Assembly (NCBI GenBank): GCA_963969595.1
Contig: OZ018414.1
Coordinates: forward strand, 21,311,660 to 21,375,659
DNA length: 64,000 nt
Source of the DNA: Neckera pumila
Lineage: Eukaryota; Streptophyta; Bryopsida; Hypnales; Neckeraceae
Direction: 5' to 3'
Below the pieces are notes generated by a model that searched no databases, was not told the DNA's origin, and saw only the letters and a program-made list of their open reading frames with translations. Of the stretch, positions 22,249-32,018 are shown piece by piece. The translations under genes were made by a program, and so were the position numbers. Within the stretch, counting starts at the first letter, position 1. Each line of letters opens with the position of its first letter.

Positions 22249-22446
22249 ATGACAACAACACATTTGGATAGTGTCATGCGTGTGAACATGGAAGGACCAG
22301 CCCAAGACTTTGAGCCCATTTTAATGGATGCCATCATCTTATGGAAGAATGCTAGAAAGTTTAGATATTTATTTACTAATCCTGAGAAGTATTTAACAGG
22401 GGCAGCAGAGGATCCTTTTGAAGAAGGTGAAAATTCTGAACCCTAA
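22249..22446 (+). pseudogene. Possible hAT-like transposase C-terminal remnant
   Basis: A 65-codon frame contains HLDSVMRVNMEGP, then DFEP and AIILW, ending at a natural stop. The pattern 'L-D-x-x-M-R-(I/V)-x-x-E-G-P, then D-F-x-P, then A-I-x-x-W' is familiar from the C-terminal ends of plant hAT-like transposase-derived proteins. No BED finger or catalytic core is nearby, so this would be only a tail. The assignment is from memory of the motif, and a chance match cannot be excluded. Confidence 0.4.
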
Positions 22447-22931
22447 ACTTTGATTTCTGCAACCTTTTCAATGACCATCCTTAACTCCATATTGCATGGG
22501 TTGGGAGGATTCTTGGCTTTCAGTTGGTGAAAGGCTATGCCAGTTCAATTCCTGCCAAGAATGTAATGTCTTTTTTAAGATTGTAAACCGGCAACTTAAT
22601 GATAGTCCAATCTGGAAGGTTGGTTCGTGGGTCTGTGCTGCCGTCGTCAGGGCAGCGTCCCCCCAGACAGAGTCCACAGCTGCAAATGGGAAACAGTTAG
22701 CGACTGTGGCCATCATTTGATGCAGGTTCCGTGCCGGATGATCATCCGTTCATCACTCACTACTGTAGTTTAACATAAAATTAAAAAGGTATGGACTCTA
22801 CAGAAGTGAGGATCTCCGTTGATGACTGGACTGGATGGAAGTGGAGGAGGCTTGGCATTGACAAAATTTGCACATGGGAGGAACATTGGAGCAGCTGTGC
22901 ACGACTTCCAAAAAACAAAAAACAAGCCAAT

Positions 22932-23410
22932 GCTACAGGGACATACACATGCGTAAACTTATTCTAAAATGAATTTAGGCTTATTTACTGAGTCCAAATA
23001 TGAATTCGAAATTGCTACAAGGACATACACATACTATACTTTATTCTAAAAGAGAAGTTAGGTTTACTCAGTCCAAATATGAATTCAAAATTGCTACAGG
23101 GACATACACATACTAAACTTTATTCTAAAAGAGAAGTTAGGTTTACTGAGTCCAAATATGAATTCAAAATTGCTATACGGACATTCACATTCTAAACTAT
23201 ATTCTAAAAGAGAAGTTAGGTTTACTGAGTCCAAGTATGAATTCAAAATTTCCAAGTTCAAGGACATTCACATTCTAAACTTTATTCTAAAAGAGAAGTT
23301 AGGTTACTGAGTCCAAATATGAATTCAAATTGCTACAGGGACATACACATTCTAAACTTTATTCTAAAAGAGAATTTAGGTTTACTGAGTCCAAATATGA
23401 ATTAAAAATT
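22932..23410. repeat. About 80-bp minisatellite, 6 units
   Basis: Units run from gctacagggacatacacat through ttattctaaaagagaagtta to gagtccaaatatgaattc. Six copies are seen, at about 22932, 23014, 23093, 23172, 23252 and 23332. Units 2 to 6 are very similar, which points to fairly recent amplification. Non-coding. Confidence 0.92.
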
Positions 23411-24678
23411 TTCCAAGTTGGATCATGGTGGGAATTGACAAAATCGTGCGTCTCCTTGTGAGGTGGAATAGTGGAAGTTGTACCCATCCATTTTGTAGGT
23501 GGTGGAACAATCGCATGATGGAAAAAATATATACCTTTGAAAAAATATATCTTTGGAGTTGCCAAATTTTCCACTAACTTTTTGTTTTCTTATTGTGAGA
23601 ATTTTTCATTTATTTGACTTTTTTCGTTGCATCCATTATGAATATTTTCATCCAATTTAATACCTTTCATCTACATTGATTTATCCTATCAATGGTGTGA
23701 CACTAATTTATCAAAGCCACACTACTTTAAATTAGATATACTACTCTATGATTGTATTAATTTCTACGAAAATAAAGTTTTGTCGGTGACACAAATTTTG
23801 CACCTCTCGTTAATGCAATAAATCACTATAATTTTAACTACATGTGCCATTGAGCTGGGATTTTTTTATACATGATTTTTCACCAGTTGGCTACAATTGA
23901 CAAAAGACAACGACTTTTTTTGTAAAGGAAATTTTCATTTGTGGAGGGTCAAAATAGCCAAATTTACTCCTATGTAAACATCACCAAGCATCTCTCAAGT
24001 ATAACCCAAGTAATGCCCAAATATCACATGAGTGTTGAAGAAATATCTTGTCGCTTCTCATAAATGATAAAAAATATATTGGTGTCTTTTATCCCATTTT
24101 TGGTTTTTTTCATTTTAGAAAAGTACTTGAGTGATACTTGGTGATATCTATACCAAAACTTGATGATATAAAAATGAAGTCTTCTGTTCTTGCACTCTTC
24201 ACAAGACCAAGTGGCATCTTTCACTCAGCTTGCTACCCAGGTTGAGAACTCCACGTGAACCGGATTGATTGTTCCTTCCTATTTTTTTGGTTTTTTAATG
24301 GACACAGTTCTTTTCCAAAAAAACTTGATGGTACTTAGATTGATAGGATGATAGCCAACATCTTTTGGCTATAGCCAATTGGCGAAAAATCATGCATTTG
24401 ATCCCCACTATCGTTAACTTATATTCCCATTGTATAAGTTAGTCTTTCCTGGGATCCCTCCATAACTGCCACCCCATGTCCTGACGCACGCAATGTCCAC
24501 CATTTTCCACTCTCCCCCTAGGGATCATTCTCTAGAGAGGAAAGGAAAGGGCCGAGGCAAGAGCTGCAAGGCAGCTCCCATCTGTTACTGTACCCTATAT
24601 TCTGGAGCTGTATAGATAGAAATTTGGAAACGCTCGGAAGGAATCGTGTGTAGGCATTGGAAAAGCCTACACACAACA
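23411..24678. other. AT-rich spacer, nothing recognised
   Basis: About 1.3 kb with no convincing frame. The minus-strand frames of 66-71 codons here show no domain. No inverted termini or tandem array is seen. Confidence 0.5.
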
Positions 24679-24705
24679 ATAATAATAATAATAATAGTAA
24701 TAATA

Positions 24706-24736
<31 letters not shown>

Positions 24737-24785
24737 TAGTAATAATAATAATAATAATAATAGTAATAATAATAATAATAATAAT
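24679..24785. repeat. (AAT)n microsatellite with AGT interruptions
   Basis: About 35 trinucleotide units, interrupted at intervals by tagtaa. It produces spurious poly-Leu and poly-Ile frames on the minus strand. Confidence 0.95.
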
Positions 24786-24866
24786 ATGGAGTAATAAAAA
24801 GAAGCAGAAGAACTTTGGTGAATGAAGAGTTCCTGTTGGAGGTAGTTCAACTAGCCATATCTTGAG

Positions 24867-25216
24867 GAAAACATGCAAAGCAAGGTCTATCCTTCTTGCC
24901 TGAAAACATGCAACGTGAGGTCTATCCTTGTGGCTTGAAAACATGCAAAGCAAGGTCTATCATTGTTGCCTGAAAACATGCAAAGCAAGGTCTATCCTTG
25001 TTGCCTGAAAACATGCAAAGTGAGGTCTATCCTTGTGGCCTAAAAACATGCAAAGTGAGGTCTATCCTTGTGGCCTAAAAACATGCAAAGTGAGGCCTAT
25101 CCTTGTTGCCTGAAGACATGCAAAGTGAGGTCTATCCTTGTTGTTTAAAGGCATGCAAAGTGAGGTCTATCCTTGCTGTCTGAAGACATGCAAAGTGAGG
25201 TCTATCCTTGTTGTCT
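24867..25216. repeat. 35-bp minisatellite, exactly 10 units
   Basis: Ten head-to-tail 35-bp units follow one another without spacers. The form is gaaaacatgcaaag, then (c/t)(a/g)aggtctatccttg, then a variable tttgcct-like end. Units 1 to 4 mostly read gcaaggtc, and units 5 to 10 read gtgaggtc, so two sub-blocks are visible. 35 is not a multiple of three and the array is not coding. Confidence 0.95.
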
Positions 25217-25269
25217 ACTTTGAAAAGTAGATTCTAGAAAAAATAAATCACGAAAGTGCAAAGTTGTTC

Positions 25270-25560
25270 TCAATCTGGAGAATGAGGAAAAGAAAATTTT
25301 GTCTTCATTCATTGGTGAGCACAAAAGCAAAGTTTCACTTTTAGTTGGTGATGGTGAGGGCTCTCATTGGTTGATGGATATGAACTAATACGGACCCATG
25401 AACCAACAAGAGCTCTCACTAGTTGAATTGGGTACTAGGAACAAGATTCAAATTCCATTCTATGCAAGGATGTAAAAGTTGGAAATGGTACTCAAGTAGG
25501 GAGTAGTACAACTTTCACCAACAAGAGTCAATATGGATACCAACTTTTACTTAGAATGAT
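25270..25560 (+). repeat. Dispersed repeat M, copy 1
   Basis: Shared with 42770-43316: cttcattcattggtgagcac, ggctctcattggttgatg, catgaaccaacaagagctct, tgcaaggatgtaaaagttgg and aacaagagtcaat. No coding potential is seen. Confidence 0.65.
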
Positions 25561-26048
25561 AGAGAGAGAAAAGATGGTGGGAAGATCAAACATTTAGGAG
25601 AGAACGATGAATGAAGTAAAGGAGTGAAGAAGTTGTACCCTTTGAATTCCTACTATTGTTATAAAATTGAATTTTTTGGGGTTTGTTCATCTTCCCTCTC
25701 TACTAGTATGGAACAAGAAAAGTAATCAAATAAAGTTCTATCAAATTTTAGAGTCCAAGGTGGAGTGGTGGAAGAATCTTGACTTTCAACAGGATGAGTA
25801 TGATTGTTCTTCTCCCTTCCACCATTTTGGGAGATATCTGGTGAAAATTTTACCTAAGTTGCAAGGAAGTGTCTATATTCTCTTGGAAAGATGAATATGT
25901 GGAGACAAAATTTGGACTTTGGAAAATCAAGTTCATTCAATTCTTTACTAAAATTATAGAGGGAAAATTAGATTAACATTCCTCCAAGGTGAATCCTAAT
26001 TTGTTTGAATAGATTGCAATGTAACTGAGGAGTATAAATAGTAAATAT
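25561..26048. other. Spacer with a 75-codon frame, unassigned
   Basis: A plus-strand frame at 25667-25894 is open but shows no recognisable domain. No repeat ends are seen. Confidence 0.4.
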
Positions 26049-26633
26049 TTAACCCCTAAAGTCCCAAGGCCATTTTTCTGTCAAAAATCACTCAAAACTG
26101 CTACTTTTGTTGCGTTAATCTAAAAGATGAGAAAATTATTTTTTTTTAGAAAATAACCGTAGGATCTTGTACTACACTTTTTACAAATCATGTAGTAAAA
26201 ATTTTGTGATGTTTGACCGTACGGATTGAAAGATATCAGCATTCAAAGTGAAAGAAAAAGTTTTTTTCAAGAAGATGCTCTCATTGCCCGAAAAACAAGA
26301 TTGTCCATAACTTTCTCATAAAAAGTCCAAATGAAATGAATCAAAGCTTCCCAAATAGGCAAAAATATAATCTATAAGGAAAAAAAATTAAAAAAATTAA
26401 ATTAAATTTTTTGCAAAATTTTTTTGCTGCCCCTTCTCCCCTGTTTTGAGCTTATTTGGGCATAACTTTTGCTCCCGGGCACCGATTGAAATAAAAATTA
26501 CATTCCCCAAAAGCTAATAAGTTTTTCTATCTTATGGGAAAGTTTCAGAAAGTTTCATTAAAAATTGAGCTCATAGGAACCTGCCCAAAATCCATTTTGT
26601 CCCCCATAGGGACAATGGGACTTTAGGGGTTAA
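26049..26633 (+). mobile_element. Family A internal-deletion derivative (585 bp)
   Basis: Ends are TTAA-CCCCTAAAGTCCCAAGG and TGGGACTTTAGGGG-TTAA. The left module (aaccgtaggatcttgtac, ggattgaaagatatc) joins directly to the right module (agaagatgctctcattgccc, gctcccgggcaccgattg). About 345 bp of middle sequence present in full-length copies is missing. Confidence 0.82.
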
Positions 26634-27077
26634 TGAATTATATAGATGAATATTCGAGTAGACAAATTTGGAGAAGAAGATATAGAATATTGTATAGTGA
26701 TGTGTGAGCTACTTATTGTTAGAAGTTGAATTTGAATACCAGTACAAGCTAATTGGCTAGTCCTTCAATAATTATATAAATTGAATCTTTGGGTTCAAAC
26801 ACTCATTAATTCATAGAAAATGCATTTGAATTTGCATGTATATGCAAATTATCACAGAACCTACCTGAATCCAGAGTTATCAATTGAGTTGTAGGAAGGG
26901 ACCTCTATCACCACAAATAGACACAAAAGATATGTGTTGAATAAGGTCCAATGTTTTTACCCATTTTTTTTTAATTTAAAAAAATTAAGTTTCTCGTTGA
27001 AGCAATCAAGCTTTACTATGAGGCCTTACCATGATGAAGGAATCATTCCCTATATTCCAAGAACATATATGTCATCT
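26634..27077. other. Spacer, nothing recognised
   Basis: About 440 bp of AT-rich DNA between two family A elements. No gene or repeat end is seen. Confidence 0.5.
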
Positions 27078-27270
27078 TTAACCTAGAAAGGACCACCGCC
27101 TTTTTTTAAATAAAAAAATATCCAAAACCACCATTTCTATTGCAAAGAGCATAAAGGTTTGAAAATTGTTTTTTTTTCACATCTAATAGTAGAATCTTAC
27201 ACTACACTAGTATAAAAATGCGTGGAAGAATTTTTAAAAATTTGGCCCTATAGATTGCAAGCAATTTTTA

Positions 27271-28181
27271 TTAAATCCCTAAAGAACCAAATGGCATTTT
27301 TGGCAACAAAGCAATTTTGGATAGCTTACTAAGAATGGAATTTTTTTCTTTGAAATGTTCACACCACATGTGGTTGAGGAGTATCTTCAAGCCCAACAAT
27401 TTTCATAACTTTTGACTACATGATTAAAAAGTTATCATGTGATATGTAGTTTTTGTTGCTTAGCAAGTAGGTTGGGTAGCTCAAATGAATCACTTTTTTA
27501 AGAAATAAAAACGTGAACCTGGCTTTTTAGATTTATATGTATGTAAAAATCTTTGAATCATTCCATTTTGATGAACGAGATGAAAATTATGAGGAGTTTT
27601 AGTTTGCGGGCAATTATAGAATCCCTACTCTAAAATAAACTTTGAAGCCTTTATTTTACTCAATTTTTAATATTTTTGAAAATAATAAAAGCATTTTGAT
27701 GTAGATTGTTTATTACAACATAACAACCATAAGATTGGCATTTTTCAAATTCATGACTAAATTCTTAACAATTTCATACAATCTACTTCTTTCTACTTGG
27801 TATCTTTTTTCAAGCATGAATATGAAATTTTTTTGTTAAATTTTTTTGTATGTACTTCCAATTTATTTCTTCAACCTATTATGGAGGGAAATAAGTTGTA
27901 GGGTCTATATAGTTTTGTGTAAAAAGTTTGAAAGATGAAACCTAACCAATTTGGAAAGAATTGAAAATACTTCTTTTTGAAATCCAAGCAGCATGATATT
28001 GCAATTGGTAAGATTTTTTATTTTAAAATTTTAGAAGTGTGTATTCTAGCAAGTTAACTAAAGCTACCTATGGTTGGGTTTGTTAATGGATAAATGTAGA
28101 TGAAGATTTTAGCCTTGCTTTGGATTTGAGTACTTAGAAGCATTTTGGGGCATAAAAACATCAAATTCATTTAGCAATTAA
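27271..28181 (+). mobile_element. Family B TTAA element inside a family A element (911 bp)
   Basis: The left end is TTAA-ATCCCTAAAGAACCAAATG. The right end is ttcatttagcaa-TTAA. Family B words are in order: ttttggcaacaaagc, cccaacaattttcataac, gattgtttattacaacat and gcattttggggcataaaaac. The host family A sequence resumes at aaagtaaagataacaag, which continues the expected phrase. Confidence 0.75.
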
Positions 28182-28770
28182 AGTAAAGATAACAAGTTCT
28201 TTTGTACCTTTCCTAATTTGATTATAAGACTTTGAATCTTCTTAGCTTAAATTTCTTGCACGAAAAAAAGTGAATAAATTTTTTTTATTGTAAACAATTG
28301 AAGTTAGTATATAATAAAAAGATTCAAAAAAAAAAAAAGGTGTTTTTCATTCCATAAAATACTGTTAAATAGAAGGAAAAAATTAAATTGTTAATAGTTC
28401 TAAAATGGAATTGAAACACACCAATTCTAATAGTGAGATCTTTCTAACAAATAAACTAACCCCTACAGAACTTCATCTTTTGCAAAAATGTACAAATTGA
28501 GTCACTACAAGAAAATGATGGAAAAAATGAGTTGCATAAATGACTATAAATGAGCGTTTTGGTCACATTGACTAAAAAATGACTATAGGGTCCTAGAGTC
28601 ATTGTGGTCAAGTCGTTTACGTAAATGACTTGGGATTTATTATCACCATCCATTTCTACCTTGGATGTAGAAATGGATGAAAAAAGAAATGGTTGAAGTG
28701 ATAAAGAAAGTTGGCCTTAAGGAAATGGCTATAGAGTTGCCATGTGAAAAGCGGGACCCTTGAAACATCT

Positions 28771-28908
28771 GACGTGGACATCCACGTGGCCAGTCATTCT
28801 TTAGTCATTTTGAAGTTATGGCTGATCCATAATGAATTTGACGTGGACATCAACGTGCCCAGTCATTCTTTAGTCATTTTGAAGTTATGACTAACCATGA
28901 TGAATCTG
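28771..28908 (+). repeat. 70-bp subterminal direct repeat of the CACTA element
   Basis: Two adjacent units begin gacgtggacatc and continue with agtcattctttagtcatttt and gaagttatg. They hold four AGTCATT words and are probably part of the transposase-binding region. Confidence 0.8.
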
Positions 28909-29126
28909 ACATGGAGGAAGTCGTTCTTGAGTCATTGAAAAGTCATCTTACAGTTGTTTAGGAGTGACGCTTGTTTAGGGTTTAGGTGACCTTGCCTCTG
29001 ACATCTCTAGTCATTTTAAACTCATTTAAAAGTTAACATGACATATGCAGAAAAGAATGTAGGGCCTATTATTCGGGGAGTCCACATTCTGTAGTCGCAT
29101 ATCAATACATTCAAAATTTCACAACA

Positions 29127-29213
29127 ACATACCATATACAATACACCATATACCATATACAATACATCATATACCATGTACAATACACTATATATCGTAT
29201 ACCATACATTGTA
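29127..29213. repeat. ATAC/CATATA tandem array
   Basis: Short units of the form ataccatatacaataca are repeated about four times inside the CACTA element. Confidence 0.75.
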
Positions 29214-29362
29214 GTTAGCATAAGTGTCACATGGCTTTCAAAGGCACTTAGTGTATGAGTATGAAGAAATGAAATTACAAGCCTTTTATACAAGTGAGGT
29301 GGTAGGAGGCAAGACAAACCATGTGGGACATGTAAAACGTAGGAATTGTGTTATAAATAATA

Positions 29363-29520
29363 TTTCAAATCCCGTTTAGGCATGGTAGATTAATTTTTTT
29401 CAAAAAACTTTAAACTAAAAAAGGTTGGAAAATCAATCTCACTTTCATCTCCAAAAATCCATTTTATAATTCCATCCTCAAATCAAAAGTTATGGATAAA
29501 TTTGAAAAAGGGATTGGAAA
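29363..29520 (+). repeat. One arm of the 59706-60102 foldback repeat, inside CACTA
   Basis: The words tttaggcatggtaga, tttcaaaaaactttaaact, tccaaaaatcca and caaatcaaaagttatgg follow the left arm of the foldback element at 59706-60102 in order. Confidence 0.6.
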
Positions 29521-32018
29521 AGATATTTTCTTTTGTTAACATCCCTAAATTTTGTCTTGCCTTTTTGTATATGACCCATGCTAAAAATGCATTGTAGATG
29601 CAGATGAAGTGTGATGAAAGGTACACAAGATGTTTAAAAATTGCACAACGCAACACAATGCACAAAGTACCGAAGCAGTAGTTGAATAGCTGCACAGTAA
29701 TCTGAGATGTTTCACCTCATTCTGCAATCTGCACTCTCAAGAAGTCATTTGCAATCGTTCTTGAGTCATTTTGCAGTTGCAGAAAGTCATTTTGCAGCAA
29801 TACCAGAGAAGCAACGTTGTTGTCCATGTAAAGGGGGAATGAGACTTAACAATTGCTTCTAGGACTATGAAGACACCTTCCAGCCCTTACTTTGGGACCT
29901 CAGGAATGTCCAGTTTGAATCATATGAAATGTTCAAAAATATTATGAAGTTACCAACGCAAATGGACCAAAATCATTGTTGTTGTCCTAGTAGGAGTATA
30001 AATGAATCTTAAAGTAGACCCCAATTAAGAAAACAATAGATCCAAAAAAACAAAAAGCCCATTAGGAATGCATGATTTATAAGAGAATTTTATTCTTTTT
30101 AAAGAAGGTTGAAGAAATAAACTTAAGAAAATAAATAAAGAGTAGAAAAAAGAGAAAGTTAAAAAAAAGATTTAATGAAATGGAGAAGAGAAGTGAAAAG
30201 GAAAAAAATGAATAACAAAAAAAATTACATTACAATTTACAAAATAGGAAAAAAATCTGAAGAAACGAAAATTACCAAAAAGAGAAAAAATATTTTTTTT
30301 GGTTTCTAGAAAAAATTCTAAGAAATGATAGCAAATGAAAATAATAAGAAAAAAATAAAAAATAAACAATGCATAAAAAGGATAAAGATAGAAAAAGAAA
30401 TAAAAAGATTAAAAGAAAATTTAAAAAGAAAATGAGCAAGAAATAAAAAAATAAAACAAAAAATGACGGAGAAGAAAGAAGCCTTTTTGTAAGCATCATT
30501 TTCTAAAGCTTGGACAGATAACTTCAAATCATTTGATCCCAATGAAAAAAAATTAAAACACAAACAAAGAGTGTATACTAAGAGCAATTAGGAGCTAAGG
30601 CACTTTAATTGCCTAACATTATTAATTTATTTGTAGACAACACATCACCTTGTTAAAGCTGCATCTTTTAACAATGTGGCACATAAAAACATCTAAAATG
30701 ATAGAACTATTTTGTGGCAAAACTACCTAATAAGATGCAGTGACTAGTCAGTCATTTCATAGTAGCCTTGCAGTGAAATTCAAGTTGTTCAGAACATCTT
30801 TTTCTGCCATGTCTTTTATAGTGCCTCTCTCTTTTTTTTTTCCATCAATTTTATTCCAAAACTTCCCAAAGTTGTCTTCCAGTTACACTTCAATCATTTT
30901 TTAGTCATATTGGAATGAAAGCCTTGCCACATCAGAATGTCGACAACGTTGTGAACAGAATGTGGTACATGGAATTTGCCCCTTGTTCACTCTTCATCTT
31001 GCAGTTGCGGATGTGACTCTGGCTTCACTTGGATGTTGTGGAGTTAGTGACACTAGTACAATTAGGGAGTCCCAGTCATTCTGAAGTCACATTTTCCATG
31101 AAGTCATTCTTTGCAGTCGCATATTTGTCCATTTTCTTGTAGTGAGTTGAAAAACAAATCCAGTATATTATTTTATCATAAAGATGCTATGATTGCCAAG
31201 AAAATAAGATGCTCCATAACTTTCACATCACTAATCCAAATAGAATAAATCAAAGATTTTCATATAGAAAATATAATTTATAGGAAATGAAATTCAAAAT
31301 TTTTGTTTTAAGTTTTTGTAGATTTTTTTTGATGCCCAATGAACTAAATTTTTTGCTTAAGGTGGCATAAATTTTGTTTCCAGATACCAATAAAAATAAA
31401 AATGATATTCTTATAAAGCTAACAAGTTTCTCAATCTTAAATAAAATCAAAAATCAAACAAAAATTGAGAATGTAGGAGCCTATTACAAATCTATTTTGT
31501 CCCCCATAGGAACTTTGGTCCTTTAGAGGTTAAGGGATTTTGGAGGCTTATTTATTTTGCTTATACAATATTAAAAAAGACATTATAATCAATTGAAGCA
31601 TTTCAAACACTATATGTTGAATAGGCAAGATATGAATGTTGAATTTTCATAAACTTTTTATTCCATTTCAAACTAATAGTTCTTAGTCTCTTAGAACTTT
31701 GAATGATGTTTCCAAGTTAGATCTCTTGAATTGTGGAGAGGTTATATTTAGTTGAATACTACATGTAACCTTGAGTACAATTTCTTGTCCTCCTATTCTG
31801 CAAAAACACATTTTATTTCTTCATCCACATTCACCCCTAGAGTCCCAAGGTCTTTTTTCCATCAAAAAACACTCAAAACTGTCATTTCTATAGCAAAGAG
31901 CAAATTATTTTAAAAAATATCTTTTTGCATATCTAACAACAGGATCTTATACTAGACTAATACAAGAATGTGAAGAAGAAATTCCATAATATTTGACTAT
32001 GTAGATTGCAAGACATTT

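Larger units (their letters stand above)
28503..31144. mobile_element. Non-autonomous CACTA (En/Spm-like) element, 2642 bp
   Basis: The termini are CACTACAAGAAAATGATGG and CCATTTTCTTGTAGTG in inverted orientation. The flanks are AGT at 28500-28502 and AGT at 31145-31147, the 3-bp duplication expected for this superfamily. Many AGTCATT words crowd both subterminal regions, like the transposase-binding arrays of En/Spm elements. No frame resembles TNPA or TNPD, so it would depend on a transposase elsewhere. It sits inside a family A element. Confidence 0.9.
27078..31533 (+). mobile_element. Family A element carrying a B element and a CACTA element
   Basis: The left end is TTAA-CCTAGAAAGGACCACCG. 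The right end is TTGGTCCTTTAGAGG-TTAA. The family A text is interrupted at 27271-28181 (family B) and 28503-31144 (CACTA). Net length after removal is about 904 bp, close to intact copies. Its divergence from other A copies is higher, consistent with an older insertion. Confidence 0.78.

Noticed and set aside
24518..24953. Minus-strand frames rich in Leu or Ile, looking like membrane proteins
   Set aside because: They are translations of the AAT microsatellite in two frames.
24867..25216. Regularly repeated 35-bp units resembling a CRISPR array
   Set aside because: Units are head to tail with no unique spacers, and the genome is eukaryotic.
30172..30587. Phe/Leu-rich minus frames
   Set aside because: They are the complement of an A-rich, G-poor tract inside the CACTA element; composition explains them.
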